From Oxytricha trifallax (Eukaryota; Ciliophora; Spirotrichea; Sporadotrichida; Oxytrichidae): a DNA stretch of 64,000 nucleotides. Every line of letters begins with the position of its first letter. Position 1 is the first letter of the stretch. Made by a program: the position numbers and the translations under genes. The stretch is taken from positions 62,001 to 126,000 of the forward strand of contig ARYC01000315.1 of NCBI GenBank assembly GCA_000711775.1, read 5' to 3'. The notes beneath the pieces were generated by a model. It saw only the letters and a list, made by a program, of their open reading frames with translations. It had not been told where the DNA came from and made no database searches. Below are positions 1-13,845 of this stretch, piece by piece.

Positions 1-554
1 TTAATTAGAAGTGTACTAGTGCTGTTGTTATTTACTATATTAATATGATAAATATTTAACGTTATTTTAAAATTATTTATGTAAAATGAATAAATCTAAA
101 AAAAATTCAAAGCAATTTATCATAAATTAATATTAATTTTAAATTTATTTTATTTGAAATAAAATCAGGTATTTGTATTTTTTATAATATTTTTAATTGA
201 CTGTGTGAAATATATAGAGTTAAATATAAATATAAATATGATTTGATTTTCAATTTAACTTATAAATAAATTTGAGCCTCAAAATATATGGAGAGAATTT
301 AAAATAAAGTATTAATTTATATATGATGAATTATTGATAAATTAATTTATTTAAAGTATAATATCATATATTTTAAATAATTTAAAATGAAAAATTAGTA
401 AATTTTATGTTCTAAGTTTAGATTTTATTTATTTATCAGAAATCATATTTGAAAATTTGATTAATTATTTTTTATAATATTATTATATAATTAGTTATAT
501 AATACTTGATTACTTTTACTTTTGGGAAATCGATATTATATACAGAAAGAAGTA
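1..554. other. AT-rich non-coding DNA
   Basis: Very AT-rich sequence with short homopolymer and TA-rich runs. I see no supported gene, repeat copy or inverted repeat here. It probably belongs to germline-limited intergenic or eliminated DNA. Confidence 0.6.
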
Positions 555-840
555 AGATGGCCTAGTGCATTTGTTAATTGCCGAGTCAGGGACACCCCTC
601 AATATCAAATCGGGAATTATAAGCAAATCTAATGCTGAATCCTCAGATGAAACTAGTTTTGACCAATTAAGGTTAATAGTTTGTTGATGGGAGAAGGGTA
701 AATAGGACTAATAAATATAAGTGACTTTGTATGACTTAATTAAAAACAAATCAGAGAATAGTGCAAGAATACTACTATTAAAAAAACCACAGATTAAGCC
801 TCTTAGGTTTAGACTTTGGAGTTGAGAACGTGCCAAAATC
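555..840 (+). repeat. SINE-like dispersed repeat, family 2, copy a
   Basis: This is an island of lower AT content that shares several blocks, in the same order, with 30373-30640. Shared landmarks are a 'gggacac' block followed by 'atcaaatcgg' or 'ttaaatccgg', an 'aattaaggtt' or 'ggttaaggtt' block, a 'gggtaaa' block, and a final 'gttgagaacg' or 'aattgaggacg' block. Near the left end, 'tggcctagtgc' resembles a tRNA-type polymerase III A box. A clear B box is not seen, so a tRNA origin is only a suggestion. No reading frame is maintained between the copies, which favours a short retroposon over a coding segment. Confidence 0.5.
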
Positions 841-3566
841 TAAAAAGAACATACAAAATATTTTATAGGAAAGTTAAATACAGTTAAAAGTATAAAAAAT
901 ATATAAAAAAAAGTTTAAGAATTTTGATTTATATTATTCTTAAATTTCTATTTTAGACCTAACTGACTCACTAATAATCTTAAATTATATAAATAAATTG
1001 ATTATATTAATTAAGTTTATCAGGAATACTCCAACTTCACTGTTATAAACAAAATATTATATAATTTAAAATTTATAATTATAAAAATTCGTTAGAATGT
1101 ATTTTAATTTATTCTAACTTAAAATAATTTATTATTTATTAAGTTTAAATATATTTTTTTAATGAAATTTCTGCCTAATTATTTATTGTCATGTTTCATT
1201 TTATTAAGTTTATAACTATTTTTAGTCTTGTTATAATAATGTTATAAATAAACTTAGTTGCCTAGATAGCTGCTAAAAAATATAAAAAATAATCAATTTT
1301 ATAATTTATATTAATTAATTTCTAATAAATGATGATATTAAATAAAATGACTAGACAAAATTGTATTTTGTTGTTTTATTTTTATTTATTAATTAATATA
1401 TAAATTTATTATATACTATAATTATAAATTATTTATATTTTAAAATTATAATTTATTTAATAATATAAATTATTTAAAGATTTAAAATTCGACATTGATA
1501 AAATAATTTTTCATTTATTTTCTTTAGAGAATATAATTATGTACTTATTTAATTAATTATTCAAATTTAATACCTTAATATACATGAGAAAATTTTTTAT
1601 TGGATTTATAATAATTACTACATTATTAAATTTCTCTTAGTTGATATAAATTTATTATTTTAAATTGCTCATATAGCAAGCTAGAATTATGATATTATAA
1701 AATTGTGTTTATAAATAAAATATTCTATTTAATTTAATTTTGTTGAATTTTAATAACTATATTTAAAGTATTTTTATATAAAATTTAATATTGAATTGTA
1801 TAAAAATCCCTACTTTGGATTAATTCTTTTTTTTATTGTCTGTTTATCACTAAGCTTCTAAAATATGATTATTATTATAATTTTCAAATATGATTTGTTA
1901 TCAAATATATAAATATAAATTATTAAAATAATTTATATTTAAATATGAATTAACTCAATTAATTTAACTCTATATTTATATATAAATATTTCAATTCTTT
2001 TAACTTTCATGTATTTGTATATTAGAATTAGATATTTTAAAAGAATACGCGGTTATTCTGTTCTCTCTAGTTTCTAGAGTTAATTTCTTTTATATTTAAT
2101 GATAGACCAAATTATTTTCTTTTATATTTTAATGATTAATAATCTAGATTTGGATAAGGGATTCCATTTAAAGAATAATATATTTATTATACATTTTTAT
2201 GATTTAATTAATAATTAAAAATAATTAAATTGATAATAATTACTTAAATTTAGTTAATAATTTGCCTCACTATTAAATCATTAATTAATATAATGTTTAA
2301 ATTTAATCATAATGTATCAAATGTTATAATAAATTATTTTTCCTTCAAAGTTTGTTATAATAAAAAAGATTAAAACCTCAAGAGTTTATGATGAAATTGC
2401 TGCAAAAATAAGAATTATATAAATATTAATATTATTAGTTTAAAACAAACAATAAAAAAAAAAGAGTTTCAAAGAATCCTAAGTTTAATATAATAGAAAA
2501 TTTTGGTTGTTTAAATTAAATCAATTTTTTTATCATTTCTTTAAATCAAAGAACTTTTCATTAATTGAAATTTGTGATAATTATTATTTAAATAAAAAAT
2601 GAAAGACTCAATGAATAAAATTCATTTTAATTTAATTAAATTTTTCACTAAATTTTCAATCTTATTTAAACTAATCATTTGTTATCTAATTTAAAACAAA
2701 TATTTAAGCTCTATAAAGATTTTACTTATAATATATTCAGAAATTGACTAGGGAATAATTTTGTAGTTGTGTTAATTTAATTTATTAAATAATCTTAGAT
2801 TATTATTATTAAATCCAATAATTTTGAAAGAATTTAAGTTGCAAAATGAAAATTTGTAGATGCTGCAATTTTTTATGATTAAAAAGAATCTCCTAAAAGT
2901 GTAATACTTAAAAAACCAAAGAGTTTCTGCTGAAGTTGTGTGTTCAATAAAGTAGAATTAAACTAGATGTTTAAAAATGACTACAAGAAACCTTTTTTAT
3001 ATGAGAGTAAAAAAATTGTGCTCTTATAATTAATGTAGTTATTAGGAAATAAAAAAAATCGTTGATTATTTTAAATAAAATCAAAATTATAGAATATGAT
3101 AGATTTGAAGGCTTTACTATTTTTTAATAAAAAATAATTAATATCTTTAATGAATTTATTTATAAATTTTGTTTATTAATCACTCTTATACTATTTTTAT
3201 TTCGATTTTAAATTAAAATGAATTATTTTAACAGCCCTATCCCATAATATTTAGAAATATGGAAATATCTCCTAATGTATTGATTTAAATCTAAATAATA
3301 TTATTGCTTTTTTATTTCAAGCAAAAGATTAATTAAAATTAAATTAATCCTGATTTTATAATATATTTTAATTTATTATTGAAAGTATTATATTTTTAAT
3401 AATTATAATTTATGCTAGTTTATTATTTAGATATAGAGTTTATTGCTCAATTTATTATAAAAAAATAGCCTTGATATGCTATAAATATCAAAGTCTTTAT
3501 ATTTTGATAATTTATCTCCAGAAAAAATGATTTTTTTTTATTTTTTTTTGTATTAATATTTTTTTA
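841..3566. other. AT-rich non-coding DNA, no feature recognised
   Basis: About 2.7 kb of AT-rich sequence, roughly 80% or more A+T by eye. No paired long inverted repeat, no copy of the repeat families seen elsewhere, and no reading frame with coding-like composition. Confidence 0.55.
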
Positions 3567-3692
3567 TCACGGTCTATGCTGAAGGGTCCCCTAGCTTGAA
3601 CTTGAGTTCCTAAATTTAACCTTCACCAACGAATGCATTAAACAATAACTTTCACCAAATAAAATAGTAGAACTTATTTGGAGTGTTCTCAT
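3567..3692 (-). CDS. Possible small gene segment (MDS), unrecognised
   Basis: On the minus strand an ATG at 3692 opens 42 codons ending in TGA, reading one in-frame TAG as glutamine. The stretch is clearly less AT-rich than its surroundings. The product is 41 residues, with a serine run near the C-terminus (N-S-S-S-S-Q) and no recognisable domain. An in-frame TGA lies about 14 codons upstream of the ATG, so this would be a complete tiny ORF or the last segment of a gene. I do not recognise it. The composition is the main evidence, and it could instead be part of an unrecognised repeat. Confidence 0.22.
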
Positions 3693-3974
3693 TTTTATAC
3701 GACAACCTGTACTAATTCGTCATTTACCAAAAAAATAAGTGTTAAAGCACCTAAAAGATATTTATTTATAAAGCATTCTTGATGACAATTATATTAATGT
3801 CTTCGATATAAGTTATACATAGAGTTCTTATACAAGATCAATTTTTTAAAAAAATAATTATAAAATCTTAATTTTTTTAATTTATTAATGCTACTTCCTA
3901 AATCTTAAAACATATACTTGCTTTAACATTTATTTATCCTTGAAATATGATGAAACATTAGAGCAATTATATTC

Positions 3975-4390
3975 TTGTAGGAATACATTTGATTAGGGAA
4001 AATGATTTACAATTAATTTATTAAATAATAAAATTCGTGGCAGTTTACTTTCTGGAAAGCTAGTCAATATGGTACTTGTTTGATAGAGAATTCAAAATTA
4101 GCTGGACTTTACTATTGGCGGTACCCCTCTATCGCATCTCTGAAGCGAGATAAATCGATTTTAATTTGGCATTAAAATCAACTAAACAAATCACCGAAAA
4201 TTAAAATCGATTTATATCGCTTCAGAGATGCGATAGAGGGGTACCGCCAATAGTAAAGTCCAGCTAATTTTGAATTCTCTATCAAACAAGTACCATATTG
4301 ACTAGCTTTCCAGAAAGTAAACTGCCACGAATTTTATTATTTAATAAATTAATTGTAAATCATTTTCCCTAATCAAATGTATTCCTACAA
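3975..4390. mobile_element. Palindromic MITE, family M1, copy 1
   Basis: This 416-bp element is almost one long inverted repeat, with arms of about 190 nt around a short AT-rich loop near 4170-4200. Its ends are 'ttgtaggaatacattt' and the complement, followed by TA on the right. The left flank is 'tc' rather than TA. Both arms carry the same landmarks as the other copies: 'gcggtacccctctatcgca', 'aaagtccagc' and 'cgtggcagtt'. It has no coding capacity. TA target duplications on most copies suggest mobilisation by a Tc1/mariner-type transposase. Confidence 0.9.
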
Positions 4391-7300
4391 TAATTAACAA
4401 GGATTCTATTTTCATGAAGAAAAAAAAATTAAATTATTTTAATTTAATTTAATTTATATTTATCATAATAGAATAATTCATATATATAAAACAATTAGTA
4501 TTTTCAATAATGAAAGTAAATAGTATAATTATTTAAAATAAATATATTTAAGAGATAACGAATTATAGCAGGTTTAATTTATATAATTAGATGACATTAA
4601 AATAATATTAAATTGAAGCTAAACTGATTATTAATACTTTCACCTTTTAATATAAAACACAAAAATTAGACTAAATTTTATTTTAAAGAAGTTGATCTTA
4701 ATGAACATCATTGATTATATTACTTCCAAAGAAAATTAAAATTATATGAATAAAAATCCTATTTAATATTAAATGCTAAAATTAAAAAATAAATTAATTT
4801 AAAACTTCTTTGCATTATATAATTCTTACTTTAAAATCTAAATTTAATAATAAATCTTTATTCAAATTATCTATAAATAAACAGTTATTTTATTTATAAA
4901 TATAATAAAAAACGCTAATGGATGAGTGATTGGCAAATTAAATATTTGTACACAATTAATACATTATTATATTTTAGAAATTTCATTTGGAAAAGAATAA
5001 AAGCAATCAAGGAATATACTTTATAGATAGATATTGAGATGAAATATAATATATTGAATTCAAGGTCAGTAAGTAGATCAGGATATAGTGATCAAAGCTA
5101 TACAAGCTTTTAATTAGATAACTTTACATTAATTTTAAAAAAATGAATTATAAATAGTTAATTCTAAAAAATTCAGCTAATAATAAAAAAAAACATAATG
5201 ATTTAATTTTATAACAACACAATAATTTACTTTAAAGGTAAATACTTACTTAAGAACAAATTAATTAAATTACATACATTTTTTCCAGATTTTATTTAAA
5301 TTTGTGATATTTACAACGAATTTTTTGAACTACATTTTTTTAGCTTGATCTATTTTTTTTTAATAGAAAGAGTGAAATAAGGAGATATTATATATAAGTA
5401 AAATTCTAAATCTAAATTTGGTTAAAAAATAAATTTTGCCTTAATTAAATTTTTGAGTAAGGATCTGCATCTATAACTCATAATTATTGAAATTTTAAAA
5501 TATTATTATCATTTAGCTTACAATGAAAAGTTTGTTTTTTTTAATTAAAATTGGTATTTTCTTTTAATCTTGAATGTCTAATAGTTGTTTCTTATCTCAT
5601 TCAAAGAGTGAAATAAACTATTTCCCTTTTTCAAATAATGCTAAACCCATTACTTTAGTAACTTTTATTTATAACAAAATTTATTAAGATTAAATTATTT
5701 AAAGTATATTCTTATTTACTCTATTTTATTTAATAATTTTATAATTAATTTTTTAATTCTCACCTCAACTAAACATTAGAATAAAAATATAAAATATTAA
5801 AAAATAAAAAAGTAAAATTTAATTATAGAATTTATTAAAAAAAAAAAGAGTCAGTCCATCCTAAAATATAAGCTTATTTATTAATAATTAATAATTTTTG
5901 AACATTTAAATGTTAATATTTTGTTATATTAATTGAAATTTATAAATTAATATCAAATTTATATATAGATATCACTTACCAATTCTAAAAATTTTAATTT
6001 TAATCTTATTTATCTTATTATGAATAATCCACAAAAAAATATGTTTATTATTATATTTAAATTTCAATTATTAAGATTTTTTGTTAGGAAATTCGCTGCA
6101 TTTATTTTGTATATATTTTATAACAGTACAATATGATCTTAATAAAATAAAATATATATTTTCTTAAACAATTCTATTAATTTTAATCAATATAAAAAAA
6201 AGTTTGGTTTATTAAAATATGCCTATTATTATTATTAATTGAATATATTTTAAGATTAAAATGAAAGGATATTACTGACTAAAAAAAGTTACTGATTAAA
6301 ATGAGAGGACATTATTATAAATTATACAAAAAGCTTTTTATTTTATGGGATTCTTTAAGTGAAATTAAGATTTAAGTAATTAAATACCGCAAATTTAATC
6401 CCTTTAATTGAAAAACAACTAACACCGATTCTATACTATACCATTAGATAAATTACTAGATAAAAAGAATATAAAATGTTTTAATAAATATTTTGAATAT
6501 GAGAATCAATTTAAAATTTTATCAATAAAATTCAAATAAAATTATTGCTTATTTTACTTATTCCTAATATACAAATCTGATTAATATTTCATATTTTCTT
6601 TTCAACATTAAAATAAATTTTATGAAATTTATAAAATTTATTTTAATGTTTTATTTTCAATTTATAAACTAAAATTAATTATATTTATAATTATTATAGG
6701 GAGTTATTTTTTAATTTTCTCAAAAAATATTAATTTGTTAATTAATCTAGTAAATCTTATTTTTTTTCTCATTAATCTGAAGTTCATTAAAATCTCTCTT
6801 ATTTTATATTTATAATTTATAAAAATATTATTCATAATATGTAGTCATTATTAATTCTTATATAATTAAAAATCAAGCATAAAAATTATATTTATGAGAA
6901 TAATAGTTATTCAAACTAATTATTGCTTATTATAATTGTACTAATTTAAAAATAAATTAATTATTTTACAATAAACATTAAAAATGCTTTCCTTTCCTTG
7001 CTTATGTGTAGAGACAAGTATACTACTATAATAAATGAAGTATTTAAAATTTATAATTAAAAAATAAAATAATTTTTTTAATTTAATAATTATAATTATA
7101 TATTAATCGCCTAATTTAATATATTTTGGGGAGGAAATTTCCTCGCAAGAGGGAAGTTTCCAGGCAAGTAAATTTTTAAAGATATATTTTTAAAAAATTC
7201 ATTGAAATATTTATATTCTAATTTTAAATTCGTAGTTTACTATAGGACAGTTGAAAAGATAAATGAAGAATAAATAAAAATTAAATGTAAATGTTGTTTA

Positions 7301-9890
7301 AATATTAAGATTAGATAAATTAAGTCATTTTAATATAAAAGTTTTACAAAAAGCTTGATAATTAATGAAAATAAGATGTTTTATATAGTAATACTAACTA
7401 AAATTAAGTAGATATTACATATTTTTTTAAGCTTTGATTAAATGCTTGAATGTTAAATAGTGACAGACCCAGTAGTGTCTTGTATTTTTCAAAGAAAACA
7501 AAATTAAAAAATAAATAAATATAAAAATTTAACTTGCCAAGAAACTTCACTAAAAATGATTTTATCATTCCTCTTGAAGGAAAATTCCTTCCAATTTTTT
7601 TTACATTATTTAAAAAACTAAAAATTATAACCCCAGTAGACATTGAGTTAAACATAATAGGAGTCTAAAAATAAACTTAATATATTAATAATTAGCGTAA
7701 AATTTTAATCTTTCGAATAATTATAATAACCCTTTGCTATATTTTTTTCCTAATAATAAGAATACAAGTAGATAATTGAAAATTTGAATTTATGATAATT
7801 TCAATTAAACTAGTCAATAATTATTAATTATTATTTAATTGTTCTAATCTCCCTTGCTAAATTTAAATTTATGGAGTTTATAAGCCATTTAATAATTTAT
7901 ATTTTCTGTCCAAGAATGAATAATCTTTATAAAAAGAATTTAAATAAATATTTACTTGATATATAATAAACTATTAATATCTTTATATTATTATATTTTA
8001 TACAGGAATACATAATTTTAATTTTACAAATCTAACTGATGATACTATAATTATAAATAATATAATTTCTCATTTATTAATGTGTATTATTTCAATTAGA
8101 TATTTGAATTACTTTAATTTTTTGTGTATATTTAATACAAAAAATTCTTGAATATAAAAATTTGAGAAATTATTTTTATTCAATAATTTTCAATTTTCAA
8201 ATAAATTTCCAAAATTTTATTTTAAATCTCTAAATCTTTAACTTAATCATTAATATGATAAGTATTGCATAGTTATATTCTTACAAATATTTATATTTAA
8301 AGTAAATTAATGAATATTTACTTATAATTTTATAATAACATCGAATTTAATTTCTTCAAATTTATATTATAATTAATTAATACATACAAAAAATTAATTA
8401 GTTTTTAAATCTCTTGTTATTATTTGAAGAAATAATTTAATAATTTTTTTCAAAAAAATTTTATAGCCTCACTTGTTGGTAATTAGCCAGTCGATTACAG
8501 CTCCCAATAATTAATTTAATTTATTGATAATTAATTTTAGTTTCTTTATTAGTCTATTAAAGATGTTATTCAAGCAAAATACTTTTTCTCTCTTATAAAA
8601 AGTCTTGAGATGTTTAGTTAATTCATTTAAATAATATTATTACTTTTCTTAGCATTTTTTTAATATTATTATTCTCATTCAAATATTCATAAATTATAAA
8701 TCTTAGATTCTAATATTATGCTTTGATAAACTGTTGCATATAATAAATTTAAGAGAATTGCTCATTTTTTAAGCAATAAAATCCTTTAATAATTTCATTT
8801 AAATTCAAAAATTTTCCTCAGATATATAGTCCTATTCTTATCAAGTCCAAACCAGACTTAATGTTTTTTTTTAAAAATAAACACCTTTGATCGACTAAAT
8901 TAGTTTGAATTTTAAATTTTTTTTTATAAAACATGATTTCTAATATGTTCCCTTCGTTTTCTTAAGAATTTTAGGTGATTAAATATTGATTGATATAAAT
9001 ATAACCAATTGCTTGGTGATTAGTTGAAAAGTGTCACCATTTATTCGTATATTATAAAAGTATTTATTCATGTGAGTTTAGATAAATAAAAGATATATTT
9101 AATTAATATAATGAGTAAATAAATATTATTTAATTCATAATTTTCATTGATTGTATTATCTAGAATATAAACTTTTTAATAATTTATATTTTATAATATA
9201 AACTTTTTTATAGTTATTTATATTAATGTTAATTTTAATTAGAAATTTTCTTTTTTAGATTCATAGAATTTATAAAATATTCCTTTTTATTTCTAAATGT
9301 TAATAGAATAAATAAAAATGTTTTATATGTGTGAGAATTCAATAAAATTTAAATTAATATTTATATAAATTGAATTTCATATTTCTTATTTTCTTTTTTA
9401 ATAGTAAAGCAAATTACAATGTCAATGATTATTATTAATAATTGATAAAAACTAAGAAAAACTTTATTTATTTAAATAAAAAAAACAACTTATGTCATAT
9501 TGTTTTTAAATTCTTATTATTTTATAGATAATTTCATGATATAAATATTTGTGAAAATTTTTTAGCTTAATGTAGCTTCTTGATTTCCTTTAAAATATTT
9601 AATATATTTGTAAATAATTTAAATCAATTATAGTTTGATAATATAGTTATTAATTAATTAATATATTTCTTAAAAAAAAATTAGAATTTATATATTTCTA
9701 ATAATTCAAATATCTAAAAAACTTGATTAGAAAATATTTTTTTTGAGAGTTCAAGTGCTTCTCGAAATAAAGTTTGGAAATTGTTTTTGGTTAATAATAA
9801 GATTGTCTTACTAATCTTTTCATTATAATCTGAAACTTAGTTTATAAAATAATTTTAATTTTTTCAAACATTCTATACGATTTTGAATAA
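4391..9890. other. AT-rich non-coding DNA
   Basis: About 5.5 kb of AT-rich sequence. The only oddities are a short G-rich spot at 7127-7160 with two mirrored 'ggaaatttcc' or 'gggaagtttcc' motifs, resembling the ends of the element at 13846-14314 but without a partner end. Reading frames here have the low-complexity composition expected by chance when TGA is the only stop. Confidence 0.5.
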
Positions 9891-10379
9891 AACAATTTTT
9901 CCTTACGAATAGTATTTGAGATAGGACATATTGCTGTGTTTGTCTGACCTGTAGTTGCTGTTTCTTCCTCAAAACTTGTAACCCCAATCTTTAAAAGGCT
10001 TCATTTTTGACAAAAATAGGTAAATATGTATAGGAATTTCTCTAATCTATTAACAATTTACTCTTAAAATTAGGCCCATTAACATTTTGCTCAGGGACTA
10101 ACTAATTTTAAACTATAAAAAATTCATTAACAAAACATATAAGGAAAAAAGATTTAGATACTAATAGACTTTAAGTTAATAAGAAAAGTTTTTAGAATAT
10201 TAACAATAATTAATTAAAAATATTTTTAATAAAGTATGTATAAATTTAATAAACTATAGTTTAATCTATATTATAAGTCTTTTTAGTTTAAAATATTAAT
10301 TTGTTTAAAATATCTAACTTTAAAATAGTTTCTAAATCTGCTCCTTGATTTTTTGACTGAGATTATTTTAAATACAGAA

Positions 10380-10500
10380 ATAATAATTATATAAATATTA
10401 TTATGTTCTTTTGCACAAGCTATGGAATTAAAAAATCCTGATGCAAAGTTTCCCATTCTGAATAATATTAATGAGTTTTTTAGATAAATTCAACTATATA
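10380..10500 (+). CDS. Possible small gene segment (MDS), unrecognised
   Basis: A plus-strand frame containing an ATG near 10421 encodes a stretch with balanced, protein-like composition (Met-Glu-Leu-Lys-Asn-Pro-Asp-Ala-Lys-Phe-Pro followed by Ile-Leu-Asn-Asn). It continues with TAA read as glutamine into increasingly AT-rich codons. The coding-like part is only about 30 codons. I do not recognise it. It may be one short macronuclear-destined segment or chance. Confidence 0.18.
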
Positions 10501-11684
10501 ACTTTATAATAATGAGTATTTATATGACATAGTAATAAGTTATAAAAATTAATGAAAAATAAATAAATTATATAAGGATTGATTATTAATAATAATTAAA
10601 TAATAAAAATTGAATATATATTAATATATAATATTTTGTTTATGTTGCTATAATTAGTTAATTATTTATAAATTTATTTATTTAATTTGTTATGGTGATA
10701 CTTATTTCTCTGGTCCACCATTATTTAATATACTCATAGATAAGAAATAAATGACTTTTTAGTATCGCTTCTACCTATTTTTATAAATAATTTTTATAAA
10801 TGAGAGTTATTTTATTTATTTAAAAAATATTTAGTTGTCTTATAGGCATTGGCTTGAGTTTTTTAGAATAAATTTAAAGTTTATTCATTAAAAATTATAA
10901 TTTATATTTTAATATTACTTAGGTCAAATTATTTTAAATAAAATATAAATCATTGGTCCTAATTTCGCTTAAACATATTGTATATATACAATATTAAATA
11001 TCAAATTATAATTAAAGAACACAATATTTTATAAAAATATTACTTTTAGGGTATTATTGTTTATATTAAAAGGTTTTTTAATTTATTGACTTAAGCTCGA
11101 TAATGATTATTCTATATATTTATTTTTTTACTTAACTTGAATATATGAAAATTATACAAAGTTAAATTATCAAAAAAAAGCCTATTATAAACATTTTTTT
11201 TTCAAATTTATTTTAATATATTATTGTTTTTTATTATTAAATTTTAGTTTCTATTATTAATTAGTTAATACTAAACATAAAAAAAATGTTTAATAACTCT
11301 TTTATTTTGTGAGAGTTTTACAATAAATTTTATTTTGAATACGAAAGAATCTTAAACTTTGTTTTATGCAAAAATTTATTTGGGAAATTTGTTAAAAATT
11401 AAAACTTTATTATCTATTTTTAAACAATAATAAAGAAAATATGTGAAAATTATAAAAATAAATTCACAAATTAATGAAGTTAAGGGCATTAACATAAATA
11501 ATTTTAATAAATACATAATGTCATAATGATAAACTGTTAATTTAAATATAGATAAATTGTTTTCCTTCCAAGAATTATTTGATAATATATTTAAATTTAT
11601 TTTTGTAAGAATTATCTTAATATGTCGGTTGATATTTAAATCATTAATTTATTTACTAGAATTGAAGCTAAGACTCTTTAATTA
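10501..11684. other. AT-rich non-coding DNA
   Basis: No gene, repeat copy or long inverted repeat recognised in this AT-rich stretch, up to the foldback that starts at 11685. Confidence 0.5.
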
Positions 11685-12247
11685 ATATTTTTTGAGTGAA
11701 AGAAGTGGATTAAAATAGAATTAAAAATGATTAATAAACAATTAATTGCTTCATATTTTATATTAATTTATATAATTGAATAAAACACTACTCTATTTAT
11801 AATTTATAAAATTTTAGATAGAGTAGTTTAAAATATAATTAATAGCTATATAAAATGTAATAGGTAACAGTGGAATTCTATGTTAATATAATTAAAGTTT
11901 TTATTATTATGGATATTATATTATAGATTAATTAATTACAAAAAATGATTGATTCAGTTTAATGTTGAATATTTAGGCAATAATCATTTTTTGTAATTAA
12001 TTAATCTATTATATAATATCCATAATAATAAAAACTTTAATTATATTAACATAGAATTCCACTGTTACCTATTACATTTTATATAGCTATTAATTATATT
12101 TTAAACTACTCTATCTAAAATTTTATAAATTATAAATAGAGTAGTGTTTTATTCAATTATATAAATTAATATAAAATATGAAGCAATTAATTGTTTATTA
12201 ATCATTTTTAATTCTATTTTAATCCACTTCTTTCACTCAAAAAATAT
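11685..12247. mobile_element. Foldback element with 266-nt arms
   Basis: The left arm (11685-11950) and right arm (11982-12247) are reverse complements of equal length around a 31-nt loop. The ends read 'atattttttgagtgaaag' and its complement. Arm agreement is essentially perfect by eye, implying recent insertion or active correction. I see no ORF, and the arm sequence is not shared with MITE family M1. No clear target duplication can be separated from the AT-rich flanks. Confidence 0.85.
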
Positions 12248-12734
12248 AAAATAAACTTATTATTATTTTTCCTTTTTTCTCTAATTCTATAAACCATTTG
12301 TTTATCCATTAAATTTCACTTGAAAATTATTTGTTGGTAAAGGTTGTTTTCTTTATTTAAAAATGAAGTTCAATAAAAAACGAATCAAACTATCATTTAT
12401 TTAATAATTTAAGAATTATTCAATTATATTCTGAAACTAATTTTATAGATTATCTTTATTTATATCGAGCACATCTAATAACTTTGCATAAACTATACCT
12501 AGTATTTCTATTTTTCTTCATATGACTAAAATGCTTCCAAGAAATTTTCCATGAGCATTTAACATAAAACAAAAATAAGCTCAAACACATGATGATTAAG
12601 TAAGTTCTTGTTCTAATTAGATATTTATATAATAATTAAATCTAATTAAAAAATATGTAGTTTAGCTTATTAATTAAGAAAAATAATCGAGAATCGGTAA
12701 ATTAATTTTGAAATATATTTAAAGATTAAGTATT

Positions 12735-12983
12735 AGTGTAGACAACAACGAAAATAGAAACAGCTTTATCATTGTAATAATCACCGTTATATTTTCTTTA
12801 TTCAAGCCATCCTTTGCTTTATTTATATATTTTGAATTCTTACTATTCAAGTCTACAATTTAGTGTCACTTTGTCTCCTGCTGATAAGTATTACTAAATA
12901 TAAAATTTATAGATTTATTTTTTGTAACTTACAAAATTTTGTGAACAACCAGCTGCTCCAGGAACACCATAATAAGTTTTCAT
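12735..12983 (-). CDS. Candidate host gene segment with 39-nt intron, paralogue of 43860-44094
   Basis: The minus strand starts with ATG at 12983 and encodes 17 residues (exon 1 to 12933, ending Cys-Ser-Gln-Asn-Phe). A probable intron follows at 12894-12932 (GTAAGTTACA...ATATTTAG). The frame then continues using TAA and TAG as glutamine, with charged, Lys-, Gln- and Tyr-rich residues, to about 12735, where the DNA becomes AT-rich. The exon-1 end and the first 15 intron bases match a second locus at 44035-44060 almost exactly, and both exon 2 segments end in a similar Ile-Phe-Val...Thr-Asn-Thr stretch. This supports a real paralogous pair. No known domain is seen. The 3' limit is uncertain because the frame stays open into AT-rich DNA, as would happen at an MDS-IES junction. 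Confidence 0.5.
12894..12932 (-). other. Probable 39-nt spliceosomal intron
   Basis: On the minus strand the interval starts GTAAGT and ends TTTAG, is richer in A+T than the flanking exons, and its donor side is conserved in the paralogue at 44006-44047. Removing it joins exons in the same frame. Confidence 0.5.
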
Positions 12984-13838
12984 ATTTAAAAAATTCATTT
13001 TAATTTTATTTATCATTTTCCTATTATATATTATGAATACCTATTAGAGTCAATAAATGAGTTAATATAATAAAATATATATTGAATTCTATAAATACCT
13101 CATTAATAAGGCACTTAACAATCAAGCTGTCTATAAATGTTAAAAACAAATTAAAATATTATCAAATTTATTTCTCGAATCTTTAAAACCTAGTACTTCA
13201 AAGTAATTAATAAACCTTCGAGATTATTATTTAAGTATAAAAATAAATAATTTGATCACTTAGATTGAATCTCATTTATTTAGAATGAGCTAAAAGATTC
13301 ATTAAAAACGAGGCAGCAATGAATTGAGTTCTTTATAGTAGCAATAAGTCTGATTTGTATAATCAAGTGTGCATTATCTTTAAGATTTTTATTTTAGTAA
13401 GTTTTCCCTATTTACTATAAAAAAAGAATTTCCTTGACTTTGCCCAATTTTAACTGAAGGCTCCTATTAAAAATAGGGAGCAAGGTATCTTTTCACTGAT
13501 ATTATAAATTTGAGGAAAGAATTATACTTCCCCATACCTGTATCATAAGGTTGGAGATTGCCAATTTATTTAAGCTTTGATTTATCCGATTTATTTTTTT
13601 TTGCTTTTATTTATCTTAGCAGATATTCTAATTATGTTTAAAATCTTTATTTTCGACGACACAGAAGAATTTCATTAATTATAGTGTAATTTAGATTAAA
13701 TTTAATAATTGTTGAACTTAAAATTAATATTAAAAAAAGTATTATTTTATTTTATTCAAAATATTATGATAATATTTAAGCAAATTTTAACTTAATAAAT
13801 TCTAACCTTAATATATTAAATGCAAATATTGTTTTAGA
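12984..13838. other. Intergenic DNA
   Basis: AT-rich with a moderately less AT-rich patch around 13270-13570. I could not find a frame with convincing coding composition or a match to the repeat families in the window. Confidence 0.4.
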
Positions 13839-13845
13839 AAATATT

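Noticed and set aside
7127..7160. Another poly-G-ended transposon
   Set aside because: Only one short end-like motif with an internal small palindrome. No matching partner end or target duplication found nearby.
7404..7655. 83-codon minus-strand ORF without any of the three stop codons
   Set aside because: Low-complexity Phe, Leu, Asn and Lys composition typical of AT-rich DNA, with no repeat or homology support.
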